Assembly: GCF_001314995.1 (NCBI RefSeq)
Contig: NZ_CP012938.1
Coordinates: forward strand, 1,240,001 to 1,304,000
Origin: Bacteroides ovatus
Lineage (GTDB): Bacteria > Bacteroidota > Bacteroidia > Bacteroidales > Bacteroidaceae
Length of the DNA: 64,000 nt
Direction of reading: 5' to 3'
Shown: positions 33,911 through 42,647 of the stretch, piece after piece
Numbering within the stretch: position 1 is the first letter of the stretch
How the letters are laid out: every line of letters begins with the position of its first letter
The notes under the pieces: model-generated
What the model saw: only the letters and a program-made list of their open reading frames with translations
What the model was told of the DNA's origin: nothing
Database searches by the model: none
Program-made: the position numbers and the translations under genes

Positions 33911-35017
33911 TCATTTGAGTGTAATCTGTTCGGATGCCTTGCGCTTGAGGTCGTTCACCACATCGGCATAGACCTGTGTCGTTCCGACATTGCTGTGCGT
34001 GAGCATCTTTGAAATGGTATAGAGGTCTGTTCCGGCGGCAAGCTGAAGGGTCGCGTATGTGTGCCTGAACCCGTGGAACGTGATGTGCTTGGTGATTCCG
34101 GCAGACTTGATCCAGTCCTTGAGATAGAGGGGAAGGATTGTCTTCGTCAGCCCCTTGAACACCTGCCCCTCGGTGCGCTCGCCGCATAGTGCGAGTGCTT
34201 CATCCGACAGCGGCAGCACGGCTTCCGTCTTGGTTTTCTTGGTGACGATGTGCATGCACCAGCCGCCGTCAGCTCCCTTGACAATGTTCTCCCATTGCAG
34301 ACGGATGATGTCGCTGATGCGCAGACCCGTAAGGCATGAGAACAGTGCGGCACTCCGTATAACAGGTTTCTCGCAGGGAGTGGCGGCAAGCATCCTCACC
34401 TCTTCAAGCGTCAGGAACTCGCGTTTCGTGCTTGACTCCTTGGCGTGCTTCAAGCGTGGTGCGATGTTCTCCTTGATGCGTTTCTCCTCGTATGCGATGC
34501 GGAGGACGCATTTCAGCTTGTTGAGGTTGTTGTTGGCGGTGGAAGCCATCATCTTTCCCTTGGTTGGCGTGGTGAGCGACAGCAGATAGGTGAGAAATCC
34601 CTGGCAGAAGTCAAGCGTCAGATTGTCGAAGGTGCAGCTTCCGCCGCAATACTTCTCGAAGTGCTTGTAAGCGGTGTTCCAGTTACGGTAATTATCATCA
34701 TCCGCCATCTTGGAACGGAAATACTCAAGAAAACTCTCCTTGCCGCGGTTGCGGTCAAGAAATCCGTATTCCTCGTTGATGATGGCTTCGGTTCTGCGGC
34801 ACTTGACAAGCTCGGCATTGCGGAGCATGGTCTTGTTGAACTCAGCCTCGAATTTGTCTTTAGGGTCGGCATAGATGTATATTCCCAGATACTCCCGTCT
34901 TGTCGGCTTGCCTGTCTTGGGATGCCGTATAGCCGGGTAGAAGTCAAGGTAAAGCGACACCTGACCGTTCTTGATGGGTCGCTTCCTGACAGTCACTTTC
35001 GTGCAGATGTTTGTCAT
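33911..35017 (-). CDS. Tyrosine recombinase of the nested element
   Basis: The 368-residue integrase has an arm-binding/SAM-like N terminus and a full catalytic set: box I arginine in CLTGLRISDI, box II HGFRHTYATLQ, LTHSNVGTTQ, and nucleophile tyrosine in VYADVV near the C terminus. It is the natural candidate for insertion at CATGTGGAA in traG. It is flanked by helix-turn-helix genes on both sides in one leftward operon. Confidence 0.92.
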   Translation of the reverse strand: MTNICTKVTVRKRPIKNGQVSLYLDFYPAIRHPKTGKPTRREYLGIYIYADPKDKFEAEFNKTMLRNAELVKCRRTEAIINEEYGFLDRNRGKESFLEYFRSKMADDDNYRNWNTAYKHFEKYCGGSCTFDNLTLDFCQGFLTYLLSLTTPTKGKMMASTANNNLNKLKCVLRIAYEEKRIKENIAPRLKHAKESSTKREFLTLEEVRMLAATPCEKPVIRSAALFSCLTGLRISDIIRLQWENIVKGADGGWCMHIVTKKTKTEAVLPLSDEALALCGERTEGQVFKGLTKTILPLYLKDWIKSAGITKHITFHGFRHTYATLQLAAGTDLYTISKMLTHSNVGTTQVYADVVNDLKRKASEQITLK

Positions 35018-35031
35018 ATCGGTTGTGATTT

Positions 35032-35868
35032 TTAATTGTTGTCTGATTCATTGTCCGGCTCTCGCTTGGCTTTCGTGCTTGCACTCTTGCGTTCCGACAC
35101 CTTCCGTGCCTCGTCCCAGTCAGCCTTGAGATAGTACAGGCGGTTGCCGTGTATGCGCTTCGTCCTTACCCCGTGGGTGAGCGCGAACCTGCGGACTTGG
35201 GTCTTGCCCAGACCGAACAGGCGCATGATGTCGAAACAGGAATACCAGTGCTCCGACAGGTTGCTTCCCAGCCGTTCAGCTTCCTCAGCCATAGCCTTGT
35301 CAACCTCGGCTTTCGGGAAGCACTTGGTGGCATTGGCTTTGACACAGGGTATCGAGTAACGCATACGGAGATTGTAAAATCGCCCGTAGGTATAATTGTA
35401 TTTCTGGCAAATCTCAGCCATCGTATAAAGGTCGCCTCCGGCACTTTCTTTGTCCGTGAACGTGTCGCGCACGGACTGCTTGTAGTTAGCCGCCGGAATG
35501 AGCTGCCGTTTCGGGCTACCCTTCTCTTTCTTCTTTCCCTCCTTTTGGGAAAGGTCTTTTTCAGTGTTCAGTGTATCTTCGTTCATCTTCTTTTTTGTCT
35601 TTTTACCCTGTCTGGCGAAGATAGACACGCTCCGCTTACAGTAGGTTGTCTCTCTAATCATCAGAAAGAAATCCTCCTTGGTGATGATTGTGATGTGGTA
35701 TGTCAGTCTGCAAGCCCGGAGAGTGCCGTTGTATATGAGGTTATACACTGTCCGGCTGCTCACTTGCAGGATGTCCGCCACTTCCCCGATGGTGAGAAAA
35801 GGCTTGTCGGTCATGCCCCAGTCATATCCGGGCTGACCTGTTAAATTGTGTTTAATTTGACGGTCCAT
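35032..35868 (-). CDS. Double helix-turn-helix protein upstream of the integrase
   Basis: Start taken at MDRQIKHNLTGQ (35868). The 278-residue product has an N-terminal excisionase-type helix-turn-helix (FLTIGEVADILQVSSRTVYNLIYNGTL) and a second one near the C terminus (WYSCFDIMRLFGLGKTQVRRFALTHGV), joined by a lysine-rich linker. In Tn4555-like elements a gene in this place (tnpA) directs target choice; the match here is by position only. It lies 14 bases before the integrase gene. Confidence 0.7.
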   Translation of the reverse strand: MDRQIKHNLTGQPGYDWGMTDKPFLTIGEVADILQVSSRTVYNLIYNGTLRACRLTYHITIITKEDFFLMIRETTYCKRSVSIFARQGKKTKKKMNEDTLNTEKDLSQKEGKKKEKGSPKRQLIPAANYKQSVRDTFTDKESAGGDLYTMAEICQKYNYTYGRFYNLRMRYSIPCVKANATKCFPKAEVDKAMAEEAERLGSNLSEHWYSCFDIMRLFGLGKTQVRRFALTHGVRTKRIHGNRLYYLKADWDEARKVSERKSASTKAKREPDNESDNN

Positions 35869-36027
35869 TATCGAAGAAATTTGTTGCACACTCTTGAAAG
35901 CTGTTGCACGTTGCTGAAAGAAAGTCGTGCCGTGTGACCCCTCTCGCGTGGTACAATCGCGGTACAAAAATACTCCGAAAAGGACGAATCGCCAACAGGC
36001 GAAAATCTCGTTTGTTAAAATCTATTA

Positions 36028-36039
36028 GCTGAAAATCAA
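36028..36039. repeat. Element-end motif GCTGAAAATCAA, right side
   Basis: Third direct copy of the 12-mer, 56 bases inside the right tip. The gap 35869-36095 also has tandem GTTGCAC...TGAAAG units (35884 and 35903) and two GGTACAA copies (35949, 35962), likely recombinase or regulator sites. Confidence 0.55.
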
Positions 36040-36095
36040 GGTATTATAACACCGATTTTTGCAGCCGTTTGTCGCCGTTTTGACCTCCGAAACTC

Positions 36096-36104
36096 CATGT
36101 GGAA
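36096..36104. repeat. Direct repeat CATGTGGAA, right junction of the nested element
   Basis: Identical to 26798-26806 and lies in the codons just after Walker A of traG. Confidence 0.88.
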
Positions 36105-37388
36105 GCTCTTGCCGCTTCCGCTCGGCCCGATGCAGAAGAAGTTGGCGTTGTCGGTCATCTTGACCTTGCCTTCCTTGCCGGTGATGTCGATGCAGACCGG
36201 TAGTCCCTGACGGTCGGTGTAATAGGTGGTCAGCGGTGTCTCCTCCGATCCTTTCAGGTGTTCTTTGAAGAAGAAGCACAGAGCAGCGTCAGAGAGTGTG
36301 AGAAACAGGTCATAGTCCGGATTGAAGGCGTAGGCGTTGCCGGGGAAGCTGTCCGTGAACAGCTCCAGCTGGTTGTAGGCAGTCCGTGAGGGCATGATGC
36401 CGCACTCGTACAGCTTGGTTTCCAGATAGGAGGTGACGGGTGTCACCTTGTCAGCCGGGCAGCTCACCAGTATGTTGAAGTTGCAATAGACCAGCTGCGT
36501 GCTGTCTATTGCCAGCCGGTTCAGCACCTCCTCGATGTCCGCCTTGGCAATCTTGTTGCTCGGGTCAGGCATGGAACCGTGGCGTTTCGCCTTGGCCTGC
36601 AGCTTCCGTAGTAGTTTCCGTTGTTCGGGAATCTGCACCACTTGGTTGAACACCACACAGTCCGAAAAAGGAATTTGGGTCAAAAAGGACAGCAGGTCGG
36701 TGGCGATGCCGTAGCCGTTGATGCTCATTTGCGTATAGGGCTTGATGACGGACGGCAGGTTAATCTCGTCTATATCCACTAACGGGTAAGAACGGATGAC
36801 CCGGCCACCGGTTTTCAGGTACTCGTCCGATGCCTTGAAATTGGTCATGGAGAAAGGGCCGTGACGGAAACGGAACGCCATGAAGCGGTGGCAGTACTCA
36901 TTGACCTCCGCCTTGCTGAGTTTGCGGTGCTTTATGCCCTTCTCCTTCAGGATGTCATCCACTTTGGCCACTTTGGAATGGAAGTCCAGCCACCTCTTCG
37001 GGTCGTACTGCACGAACTGGCCGCGCCGTGCCTCCTGCGTTATGATAAGGAAGGTGCGTATCTCGGTGAACTCCCTTCCCTCGAAGTACCTGAAATAGCT
37101 TTTCGTAAGGAACTCCGCATTTTCGGGCACCTCGTGGCGGTAGCTTTGCTTGCAGAGGATGTCCTGCTTCTGCAAGGCATAGCCCTCCCCAAGCGTCTGC
37201 ACCACGCCCGAAAGCACGTCCTGAAAACGCAGGTACTGCTCCGCGTCCGTACACAGCTGCTGCACGGGGTTGGTCATCTCGAATATGACCGACGGCTCGC
37301 CCTTGGCCGAGAAGAGGACGACATTGCCGTCCGTCTCCTCCAGCTGCGCATAAAGTCCGTCAAACGCTCTTTTCCGTTTTTGTGCCAT
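36096..37388 (-). pseudogene. traG: 5' half of traG, VirB4-type ATPase, split by insertion
   Basis: Residues 1-431 are authentic TraG, from MAQKRKRAFDGLYAQLEETDG to Walker A GPSGSGKS at 421-428 and FHM. The frame then runs on into the nested element and adds 19 foreign residues, ending at 36036. The N-terminal part (VirB4 N-domain) might still fold and interact with TraF or TraD, but it lacks the catalytic Walker B half. It starts 11 bases after traF, so upstream transcription is normal. Confidence 0.9.
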
Positions 37389-37399
37389 GCTTTTTGTTT

Positions 37400-37690
37400 T
37401 TATGGGTTACGCATCAGGTGCCTGTAGATGAATATGCCTTTGGAACGCCGCTTGTTGTGCAGGCCGCCACGCTGCTTGACATAAATGACAACCAATCCAG
37501 CTACAGCCATCACCAGCATGGCGATGAACCCGGCGAGTTTTCCCAAAATAATGGAGAACACGATAAAGCCGACGAACGACACGCCGACCGCCGCTGCCGC
37601 CAGTGTGAGGAAGCGGCCACGGATGCCCATGAACTCCAGCGGCTTTTGCAAGCCCTTGAAAACGGGATAACCCTCCTGATTCATCGTCAT
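37400..37690 (-). CDS. traF: Conjugative transposon protein TraF (DUF4133, VirB3-like)
   Basis: Start taken at MTMNQEGYPVFKGLQ (37690); earlier in-frame residues overlap the end of traE. The 96-residue protein has two membrane helices (LTLAAAAVGVSFVGFIVFSIILG and FIAMLVMAVAGLVVIYV) and a basic C terminus, as in DUF4133 TraF, the VirB3-type partner of the traG ATPase. Confidence 0.85.
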   Translation of the reverse strand: MTMNQEGYPVFKGLQKPLEFMGIRGRFLTLAAAAVGVSFVGFIVFSIILGKLAGFIAMLVMAVAGLVVIYVKQRGGLHNKRRSKGIFIYRHLMRNP

Positions 37691-37707
37691 GCAAGTGTTT
37701 GCGGTTA

Positions 37708-38064
37708 TTACTTGAAGAACAAGGGCAGGGCTTCTGACAGCGCGATGAACGCGATACATCCGCCGATGGTCAGCATGATGGTCTTCTTCACGTCCTGGTC
37801 ACCGTTCTGCATCTTGAAATAGACGTTGAACGCGCCGACAAGCACGATGACCGCGGCAATGGCCTTCATGAGGTTGGATACGGGTGTCTGGTAGGAGCTG
37901 ACCTCCTGCGTGGCCTTGGTAAAGCCTGCCGCACCCTTGCTGGCGGCCATGGCCTCGCCGACCGATACCGTGAGGCAGACGAGTGCCAGCACGCCTTTCT
38001 GTGCGAACTTCGATGCCATGAAACGGTCTGCCGCACGTTGCAATTTCTTCTTTAACTGTTGCAT
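37708..38064 (-). CDS. traE: Conjugative transposon protein TraE (DUF4134, VirB2-like)
   Basis: The 118-residue product has a signal-like N terminus, then GAAGFTKATQEVSSY and two hydrophobic helices. This matches DUF4134 TraE, the pilin-like subunit. It lies 17 bases before traF. The upstream gap (38065-38147) contains a direct repeat TCGCCAAAGGAAC (38091-38103 and 38109-38121). Confidence 0.85.
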   Translation of the reverse strand: MQQLKKKLQRAADRFMASKFAQKGVLALVCLTVSVGEAMAASKGAAGFTKATQEVSSYQTPVSNLMKAIAAVIVLVGAFNVYFKMQNGDQDVKKTIMLTIGGCIAFIALSEALPLFFK

Positions 38065-38147
38065 TTTTCAGAAAATGTTTATGGGTTCTATCGCCAAAGG
38101 AACAGGTGTCGCCAAAGGAACGGTGGCTTCTTAAAGCCATATAGCTA

Positions 38148-38588
38148 TTACATTGCGTTCTCGCAGTTGAAGATGACCGTGCCGAGGTCACTGGTGCCGG
38201 TCTCCGCCAGCCGGTTTATCTCGTGGATGATGTCCTCGACAAGGATGCCGTCAGTCATGATGGCTTCCCGGTAGCCGGGGCGGTGGAACGGTTTTTCGGT
38301 ATCAAGTGGCTCTTGTGCATCGGGTTCTTCCGCTTCGTCTTTTCTTGACGCTTCTTCTTTTTCGGAAGCCTCTTGCTTCTTGACTGGTTCATCCCGGCTA
38401 ATCTTCACGGGCTTGAAGGTCTGCGCTTCATCCGATATGTCTATCTCCTCCTCGGTCTGGCCGTCCTGCTCCGCCGCCTGTGCCGCCTTGGTCTTCTGTA
38501 TGTCAAGGACTATCAGCACTGCATAATAGAGCAGGAGAACAATGAAAAGGAGGAATACGATTTGTCCGTACTGCATGGGGGTGTTCAA
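38148..38588 (-). CDS. TraD-position membrane protein
   Basis: A 146-residue protein with one N-terminal membrane helix (IVFLLFIVLLLYYAVLIVL), a highly acidic and lysine-rich linker and a short helical C terminus (AIMTDGILVEDIIHEIN). Position between the DNA-binding protein and traE matches TraD of CTnDOT. The start overlaps the upstream gene by 4 bases. Confidence 0.7.
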   Translation of the reverse strand: MNTPMQYGQIVFLLFIVLLLYYAVLIVLDIQKTKAAQAAEQDGQTEEEIDISDEAQTFKPVKISRDEPVKKQEASEKEEASRKDEAEEPDAQEPLDTEKPFHRPGYREAIMTDGILVEDIIHEINRLAETGTSDLGTVIFNCENAM

Positions 38589-39181
38589 ATTATGGCTGTG
38601 AATAATGTTGTCGTGTCTTGGGGAAAGGGCAGGAATCGGAGTCCCAACTTGGTGCCACGGTGTTCCAGATGTTCCTTGCGCACCAGACTGACGGTATAGT
38701 AGAGGATGTTACGCTCTTCGCTTACGATATAGCCGATGCCTTTCAGCCGTGAGCGCAGGCGTACCCTCGCCCTGTTCGACACCACCTTGATCCGTGTCAC
38801 CGGGTCAAGCCCGAATATCACGCGCCGCCGCTCGCGCCGTATCATTTCGCATCGGATTCGGGAAGACACTTTGTAAACCTGTTCCTTGGTGCGTCTCAGC
38901 CCTAATTTGGCGGCTATGCGGCTGACGCTCATCTTGCTTATGCCCAGTTCCCTGCCCATTTCGGAGAATGACTTTTCATGAAAGTGGCTTTTGATATGCT
39001 CGGCACGTTCCAGCCAGCCGGACTTGGCCACTTTGACAATGCCCATCTTGCGAGCCTTGTTCTTGACTGCCGTCTCGCTCATGCCGACCACTCCGGCAGT
39101 ATAGGCCGTGGTCTCCACCGGGTAGGTCTCGGCGAGCAGGGCAGTCTTCCGTTCGTCCCATCTGTTCTTTCCCATGGTCAT
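38585..39181 (-). CDS. Basic helix-turn-helix protein of the transfer operon
   Basis: The 198-residue protein is basic with repeated helix-turn-helix-like parts (TAYTAGVVGMSETAVKNKARKMGI and SFSEMGRELGISKMSVSRIAAKLGL) that resemble SANT or sigma-region folds. It overlaps both neighbours by 4 bases. It stands in the traC position; a role in regulating tra expression or in relaxosome DNA binding is inferred. Confidence 0.65.
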   Translation of the reverse strand: MTMGKNRWDERKTALLAETYPVETTAYTAGVVGMSETAVKNKARKMGIVKVAKSGWLERAEHIKSHFHEKSFSEMGRELGISKMSVSRIAAKLGLRRTKEQVYKVSSRIRCEMIRRERRRVIFGLDPVTRIKVVSNRARVRLRSRLKGIGYIVSEERNILYYTVSLVRKEHLEHRGTKLGLRFLPFPQDTTTLFTAII

Positions 39182-39621
39182 GCTTCCTTGTAATTCGTGA
39201 AAAGTGATTTCTTCTCCCGGCGGTACCGGGCAAGCTGTGGCAGGAACGCCCCGAAGAAGGCACGGACGATGGCGTTCACGAGGTCGGAACGGCAGCGGCC
39301 CTGAATGTCGCAGTCGTCCAGCGAATCGGCAAGGTCGCGGTCCAGTTTGCAGACCAGACGCTCGTTCTTGTCATCCCTTTGGTCGGCGGTGTCAAGATAG
39401 GACAGGAAGTCCTGCCAGCAATTTTCGATATTGCCCGAAAGGGAAACGGATAGCTCGGACTGTTCCTTGGCCGCTTCCAGACTATCCTGTGCATCGGATG
39501 TTTCCTGATGGCTGTTGGAAAGCATGATGTCGGGGTCGTTGATGCCTTTGGTCAGGTCATCTATTTCCGGAATGTCTTTTGTCATTGCGCTATGGTTGTT
39601 GATGTTACTGTTCATTTTCAT
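39178..39621 (-). CDS. DUF3408-like TraB-position protein
   Basis: I chose MKMNSNINNHS (39621), overlapping the traA stop by 17 bases; MTKDIPEIDD at 39585 is possible. The product is helical and acidic in its first half, with a basic C-terminal domain (DLVNAIVRAFFGAFLPQLARYRREKKSLF) typical of DUF3408 proteins. It pairs with the ParA-like TraA, as a ParB-like or adaptor partner would (inference). Confidence 0.68.
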   Translation of the reverse strand: MKMNSNINNHSAMTKDIPEIDDLTKGINDPDIMLSNSHQETSDAQDSLEAAKEQSELSVSLSGNIENCWQDFLSYLDTADQRDDKNERLVCKLDRDLADSLDDCDIQGRCRSDLVNAIVRAFFGAFLPQLARYRREKKSLFTNYKEA

Positions 39622-40393
39622 TCTCTGTTGTCGGTCTCGCTTCGGATTTCTCCTTGTCATTCTTCTCCGTCTGCTGTATGCTGGGTAGGACAACTTCACG
39701 GATGGGCATGGCCGTATCGAAGATGTCGGTATAGATTCGCTCAAAGACCGGCGCGACGATGCCGCCCTGCATGTCGAGGGCGGCCATGGTGCTGAAACGC
39801 TCCATGTCGGCACGCTTGGGTATCCTTGCGGTCACGTGCCCGTAGTTGGAGAACGTCTCCCTCGCGTTGTCCCAGATGACCAGCTCGGAGCGTTTGCCGA
39901 CCCTGCCGTCATGCAGGTTGGGGACGATGAAGAGCCTCGCCTTCATCCGTCCGCCGACGGCTTTGCGCAGGCGGTCTATGAACATGAGGAAACTGGCTGT
40001 GGAGGGCACTGTCACCAGATCGTAATGGAACGGTACGATGATGATGTCCGAATTGACGAACATGGGGATCAGACCGTTCGCTTTCAAGCTTCCGGGGGAA
40101 TCCATGAGCACCACGTCTATGCTGGGGTCGTTGTGCAGCTTTTCCATCAGGTCGGTCATGGCCTTCTTGTCGTTGGCCTCGTATGACAGCACATCGTAGG
40201 GCGTATGCTCCTCGCCGTATTTGCGGATGTCCGCCTTGCGGCACTTGACGATGGAGTGCTGGAAGTCGCAGTCGATGACGGCCACACGCACGCCCTTCGT
40301 CACCAGATAATTGGCGAAGGTTACGCAGAGCGTCGTCTTGCCGACGCCGCCTTTTTGGTTGGCAAATGTCACTATGACCGGTGTCTGTATCAT
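39605..40393 (-). CDS. traA: TraA, ParA-family ATPase
   Basis: The 262-residue protein has the deviant Walker A KGGVGKTT at 14-21, switch I/II-like motifs and VLMDSPGSLKANGL, with a DIIIVPFHYD segment. It is the first gene of the tra operon, as in CTnDOT-class ICEs. ParA-like proteins here may organise ICE partition or the transfer apparatus. The upstream gap to the relaxase gene holds the terminator at 40538-40586. Confidence 0.88.
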   Translation of the reverse strand: MIQTPVIVTFANQKGGVGKTTLCVTFANYLVTKGVRVAVIDCDFQHSIVKCRKADIRKYGEEHTPYDVLSYEANDKKAMTDLMEKLHNDPSIDVVLMDSPGSLKANGLIPMFVNSDIIIVPFHYDLVTVPSTASFLMFIDRLRKAVGGRMKARLFIVPNLHDGRVGKRSELVIWDNARETFSNYGHVTARIPKRADMERFSTMAALDMQGGIVAPVFERIYTDIFDTAMPIREVVLPSIQQTEKNDKEKSEARPTTENENEQ

Positions 40394-40537
40394 GTCCGTG
40401 CGATAATTGATTACGGCTCAAAATTACCGTCCGAAGCACCGGAAAAACGAAATGTGCAACACTTATGTGCTTTGAGTCAGCCAAACCTGAATATATGACA
40501 AATGGGATACTTGGCTATCAGGGTTGACTGAAACCGA

Positions 40538-40586
40538 AAAGGTTACGGCAGAAAGTCCGCAGGGGAACTTTAATGCCGTAACCTTT
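40538..40586 (-). terminator. Terminator of the mob operon
   Basis: AAAGGTTACGGCA (40538-40550) pairs perfectly with TGCCGTAACCTTT (40574-40586), a 13-bp stem. It is 29 bases beyond the relaxase stop and before traA, so it ends the mob transcript and insulates tra. Confidence 0.7.
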
Positions 40587-40614
40587 CTGTCCTGTGTGCC
40601 GTGATTATGTGAAG

Positions 40615-42174
40615 TCACCTTTTCAGTGATCGTCCATCATCAATCTCATCGTAGTTACCCTTGTGTCCGACTTCCCACTCACGCTTCTCGCTTTGACTGC
40701 CGCCTCCTGCATCACGCAACTTGACATGATGTGAATGCGGCCGAGCGGCATTCCGGACTGGAACTTTGTTCGTCTGTTTTTTGGAAGATTTTCGTTTCAG
40801 ACGGTCGAGGTCGAAGCCTTCCTCCGTCAGGTTGATAAGGATGTGACGTTTGAAATTGATGGCGTAGGTTGATCCGCCATTCTCCCGAATGATGAAACCC
40901 TCCGCATAGAGACGGCTCCTGACGGACGTGTCCGCCTCCTCATTGAAGATTTCCTGCAAACGTAGGACGGCATCCATACGGGATGTCGGCTTCTCCGATG
41001 AGAGGGCAACCAAATCCGGACGGTTGACCTTGAAGATTTGACAGAGCAGATCTCTTTCCGCTTCGGAGACGGGGCTGAACTTCTCCACCCATGCGATGCG
41101 GTTGTTCCGGTCGATGGCTTCCGCCATGAACGGTTTCAACGGACGTGTCTGACCGTCAAAATAGATGACACCTTTCTTTATATAGGCACGCTGTTTACGA
41201 ATTTTATCGTAAATCTCGCCTTGGGTAATCTTGGGGTTGAGTGTGAGCAGGCGGTCTATGAAGTCCTCGATGCGGTCAAGACGCTCTTCGGGGGTGGCGA
41301 AGTCCAGCAGCTCGTCCATGGCCAGCACCCTTGCGCCGTTGATTACCGTCTTGTTCGCATGGTCAACCAGCATGTAGCCATAAGGCTTGTCCTTCTTGCC
41401 GAAAAATACGAGGTCGATACCGAACTTGGCTTTCAGTTCCTTTTGCAGCTCTTCCTTGTTCGTGCTCACGTCCCGGTACTTTTTGAGGATGTTCCTTAAC
41501 TGGCGGCAGCGTGCCCTGTCACGGTAGCCGTTCCTGTACAAGGCTTCTATCTCTGAGAGCGGAAGTTTCTGCTGCACTTTTCCTCCATGCTTGATGAATA
41601 CAATACCGTCCTTTTGATAGGTTTCATATCCCATGGAGGTCATGACGGACTTGAACTGGGCGAATGAAGAAAAGGTGTACTGTTTGGCATCATTTATGTC
41701 CTTTCCGGTTTTCTGTTTCCGGTTCGTTCCAAGGATACGGTCAATGACTTCCTGCGAACGCCTGCGCTCATGATCATGGGCAATCTTCTTTCCGTCCGGC
41801 GCAATTCGCGAGGTGACGATATGCAGGTGGGTGTTGTCCGTGTCATGGTGTGAATAGACCAGCAGCGGTTGCCCGGCTTCGCCATATCCCATTTCCTTAA
41901 GATATTGGTGTGCGAACTCAAGCAACTCGGATTCCGACTGCTCATGGCCTTTGCAGGATATGGCCACATGGAACTGCGCTTTCTGAATCCGGCTGTTCCG
42001 GGAGCTGTATTCTTGAAGGTATCTGACCAGTTCTTCTGAGGTAGGCTTACCGAACGTGCCGAGTGCTCCGAAATTCTGGATTTCGAGCAGCCGGGCGACA
42101 CCTTTCGACACTTTCCGTTCGTTGTAACCGACTGCATGGAAGTTCGTACTTCCGGGTAATATGGTGGCTATCAT
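40615..42174 (-). CDS. mobB: Relaxase of the ICE (MobB-like, MOBP-type)
   Basis: The 519-residue protein has relaxase motif III HHDTDNTHLHIVTSR (H110, H116 and H118) and the upstream motif with AVGYNERKVSKG; the second half is a helical domain with AQFKSVMTSMGY and IDRLLTLNPKIT. It cuts oriT and leads the strand into the recipient. It follows the accessory gene by 86 bases. Frame intact. Confidence 0.88.
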   Translation of the reverse strand: MIATILPGSTNFHAVGYNERKVSKGVARLLEIQNFGALGTFGKPTSEELVRYLQEYSSRNSRIQKAQFHVAISCKGHEQSESELLEFAHQYLKEMGYGEAGQPLLVYSHHDTDNTHLHIVTSRIAPDGKKIAHDHERRRSQEVIDRILGTNRKQKTGKDINDAKQYTFSSFAQFKSVMTSMGYETYQKDGIVFIKHGGKVQQKLPLSEIEALYRNGYRDRARCRQLRNILKKYRDVSTNKEELQKELKAKFGIDLVFFGKKDKPYGYMLVDHANKTVINGARVLAMDELLDFATPEERLDRIEDFIDRLLTLNPKITQGEIYDKIRKQRAYIKKGVIYFDGQTRPLKPFMAEAIDRNNRIAWVEKFSPVSEAERDLLCQIFKVNRPDLVALSSEKPTSRMDAVLRLQEIFNEEADTSVRSRLYAEGFIIRENGGSTYAINFKRHILINLTEEGFDLDRLKRKSSKKQTNKVPVRNAARPHSHHVKLRDAGGGSQSEKREWEVGHKGNYDEIDDGRSLKR

Positions 42175-42260
42175 CTTGCGTGCTGTTTATCGGGTGATTG
42201 AAATAACGGGGTAAATGATTTCCTGAAACTGAGGTATGATTGTATCTGGGTTTAAGGCTT

Positions 42261-42647
42261 TCAGAGTTTGACGGCCTTTTGAGTGACGGCATCCAGTTCC
42301 CTTTTTATCCCGTTCAAAGTGCGCTGTGTTTCGAGGATGGTAGGAAGCAGGACTTCACGGACATAGCTTGGTGGCAGCAGTCCTGCCACCGAAAGCTCGT
42401 TGGCACGCTTGACCGACTGGTTCAGGTTGCCGCCTGCCCAGGACAATTCGTTTTGGAACTTTCGGTAGAACGCACCGAGTTCCTTAATGAGTTCGAGCCT
42501 TTGCTTCACATGGACGTTGGAATACTCCACCACGGCACAGCGTATATAGTGGCTTATGGAGCCGTATGGTTCTGATTTCTCTTTGAACAGGGCGGCTTCC
42601 TCCGGGGTGAGCCGCAACTGGAATACTTTGGTTCTCTGTCTCGTCAT
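42261..42647 (-). CDS. mobA: Relaxosome accessory protein (MobA/MobC-like)
   Basis: Start taken at MTRQRTKVFQLRLTPEE (42647), a ribbon-helix-helix-like beginning. The 128-residue product has the LSWAGGNLNQSVKRANE motif typical of the bacterial mobilisation protein family that helps the relaxase at oriT. The earlier in-frame residues are non-coding. Confidence 0.82.
   Translation of the reverse strand: MTRQRTKVFQLRLTPEEAALFKEKSEPYGSISHYIRCAVVEYSNVHVKQRLELIKELGAFYRKFQNELSWAGGNLNQSVKRANELSVAGLLPPSYVREVLLPTILETQRTLNGIKRELDAVTQKAVKL

Larger units (their letters stand above)
26798..36104. mobile_element. Nested integrative mobilizable element inserted in traG
   Basis: Direct repeats CATGTGGAA at 26798-26806 and 36096-36104 bound the insert; one copy plus the flanks rebuilds the traG reading frame exactly (TTC CAC ATG AAC AGT). 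Length is 9298 bases with one repeat copy. It encodes a tyrosine integrase, an excisionase-like and a second helix-turn-helix protein, a winged-helix-like protein, a MobV relaxase and a probable oriT, with two cargo gene pairs. Gene order recalls Tn4555-like Bacteroides mobilizable transposons. It has no transfer genes, so it must borrow a type IV system. Confidence 0.9.

Noticed and set aside
35869..36095. Possible extra small genes in the right tip of the nested element
   Set aside because: The stretch contains only short frames and repeated motifs; the earlier start of the helix-turn-helix gene at 35967 lacks a good site.
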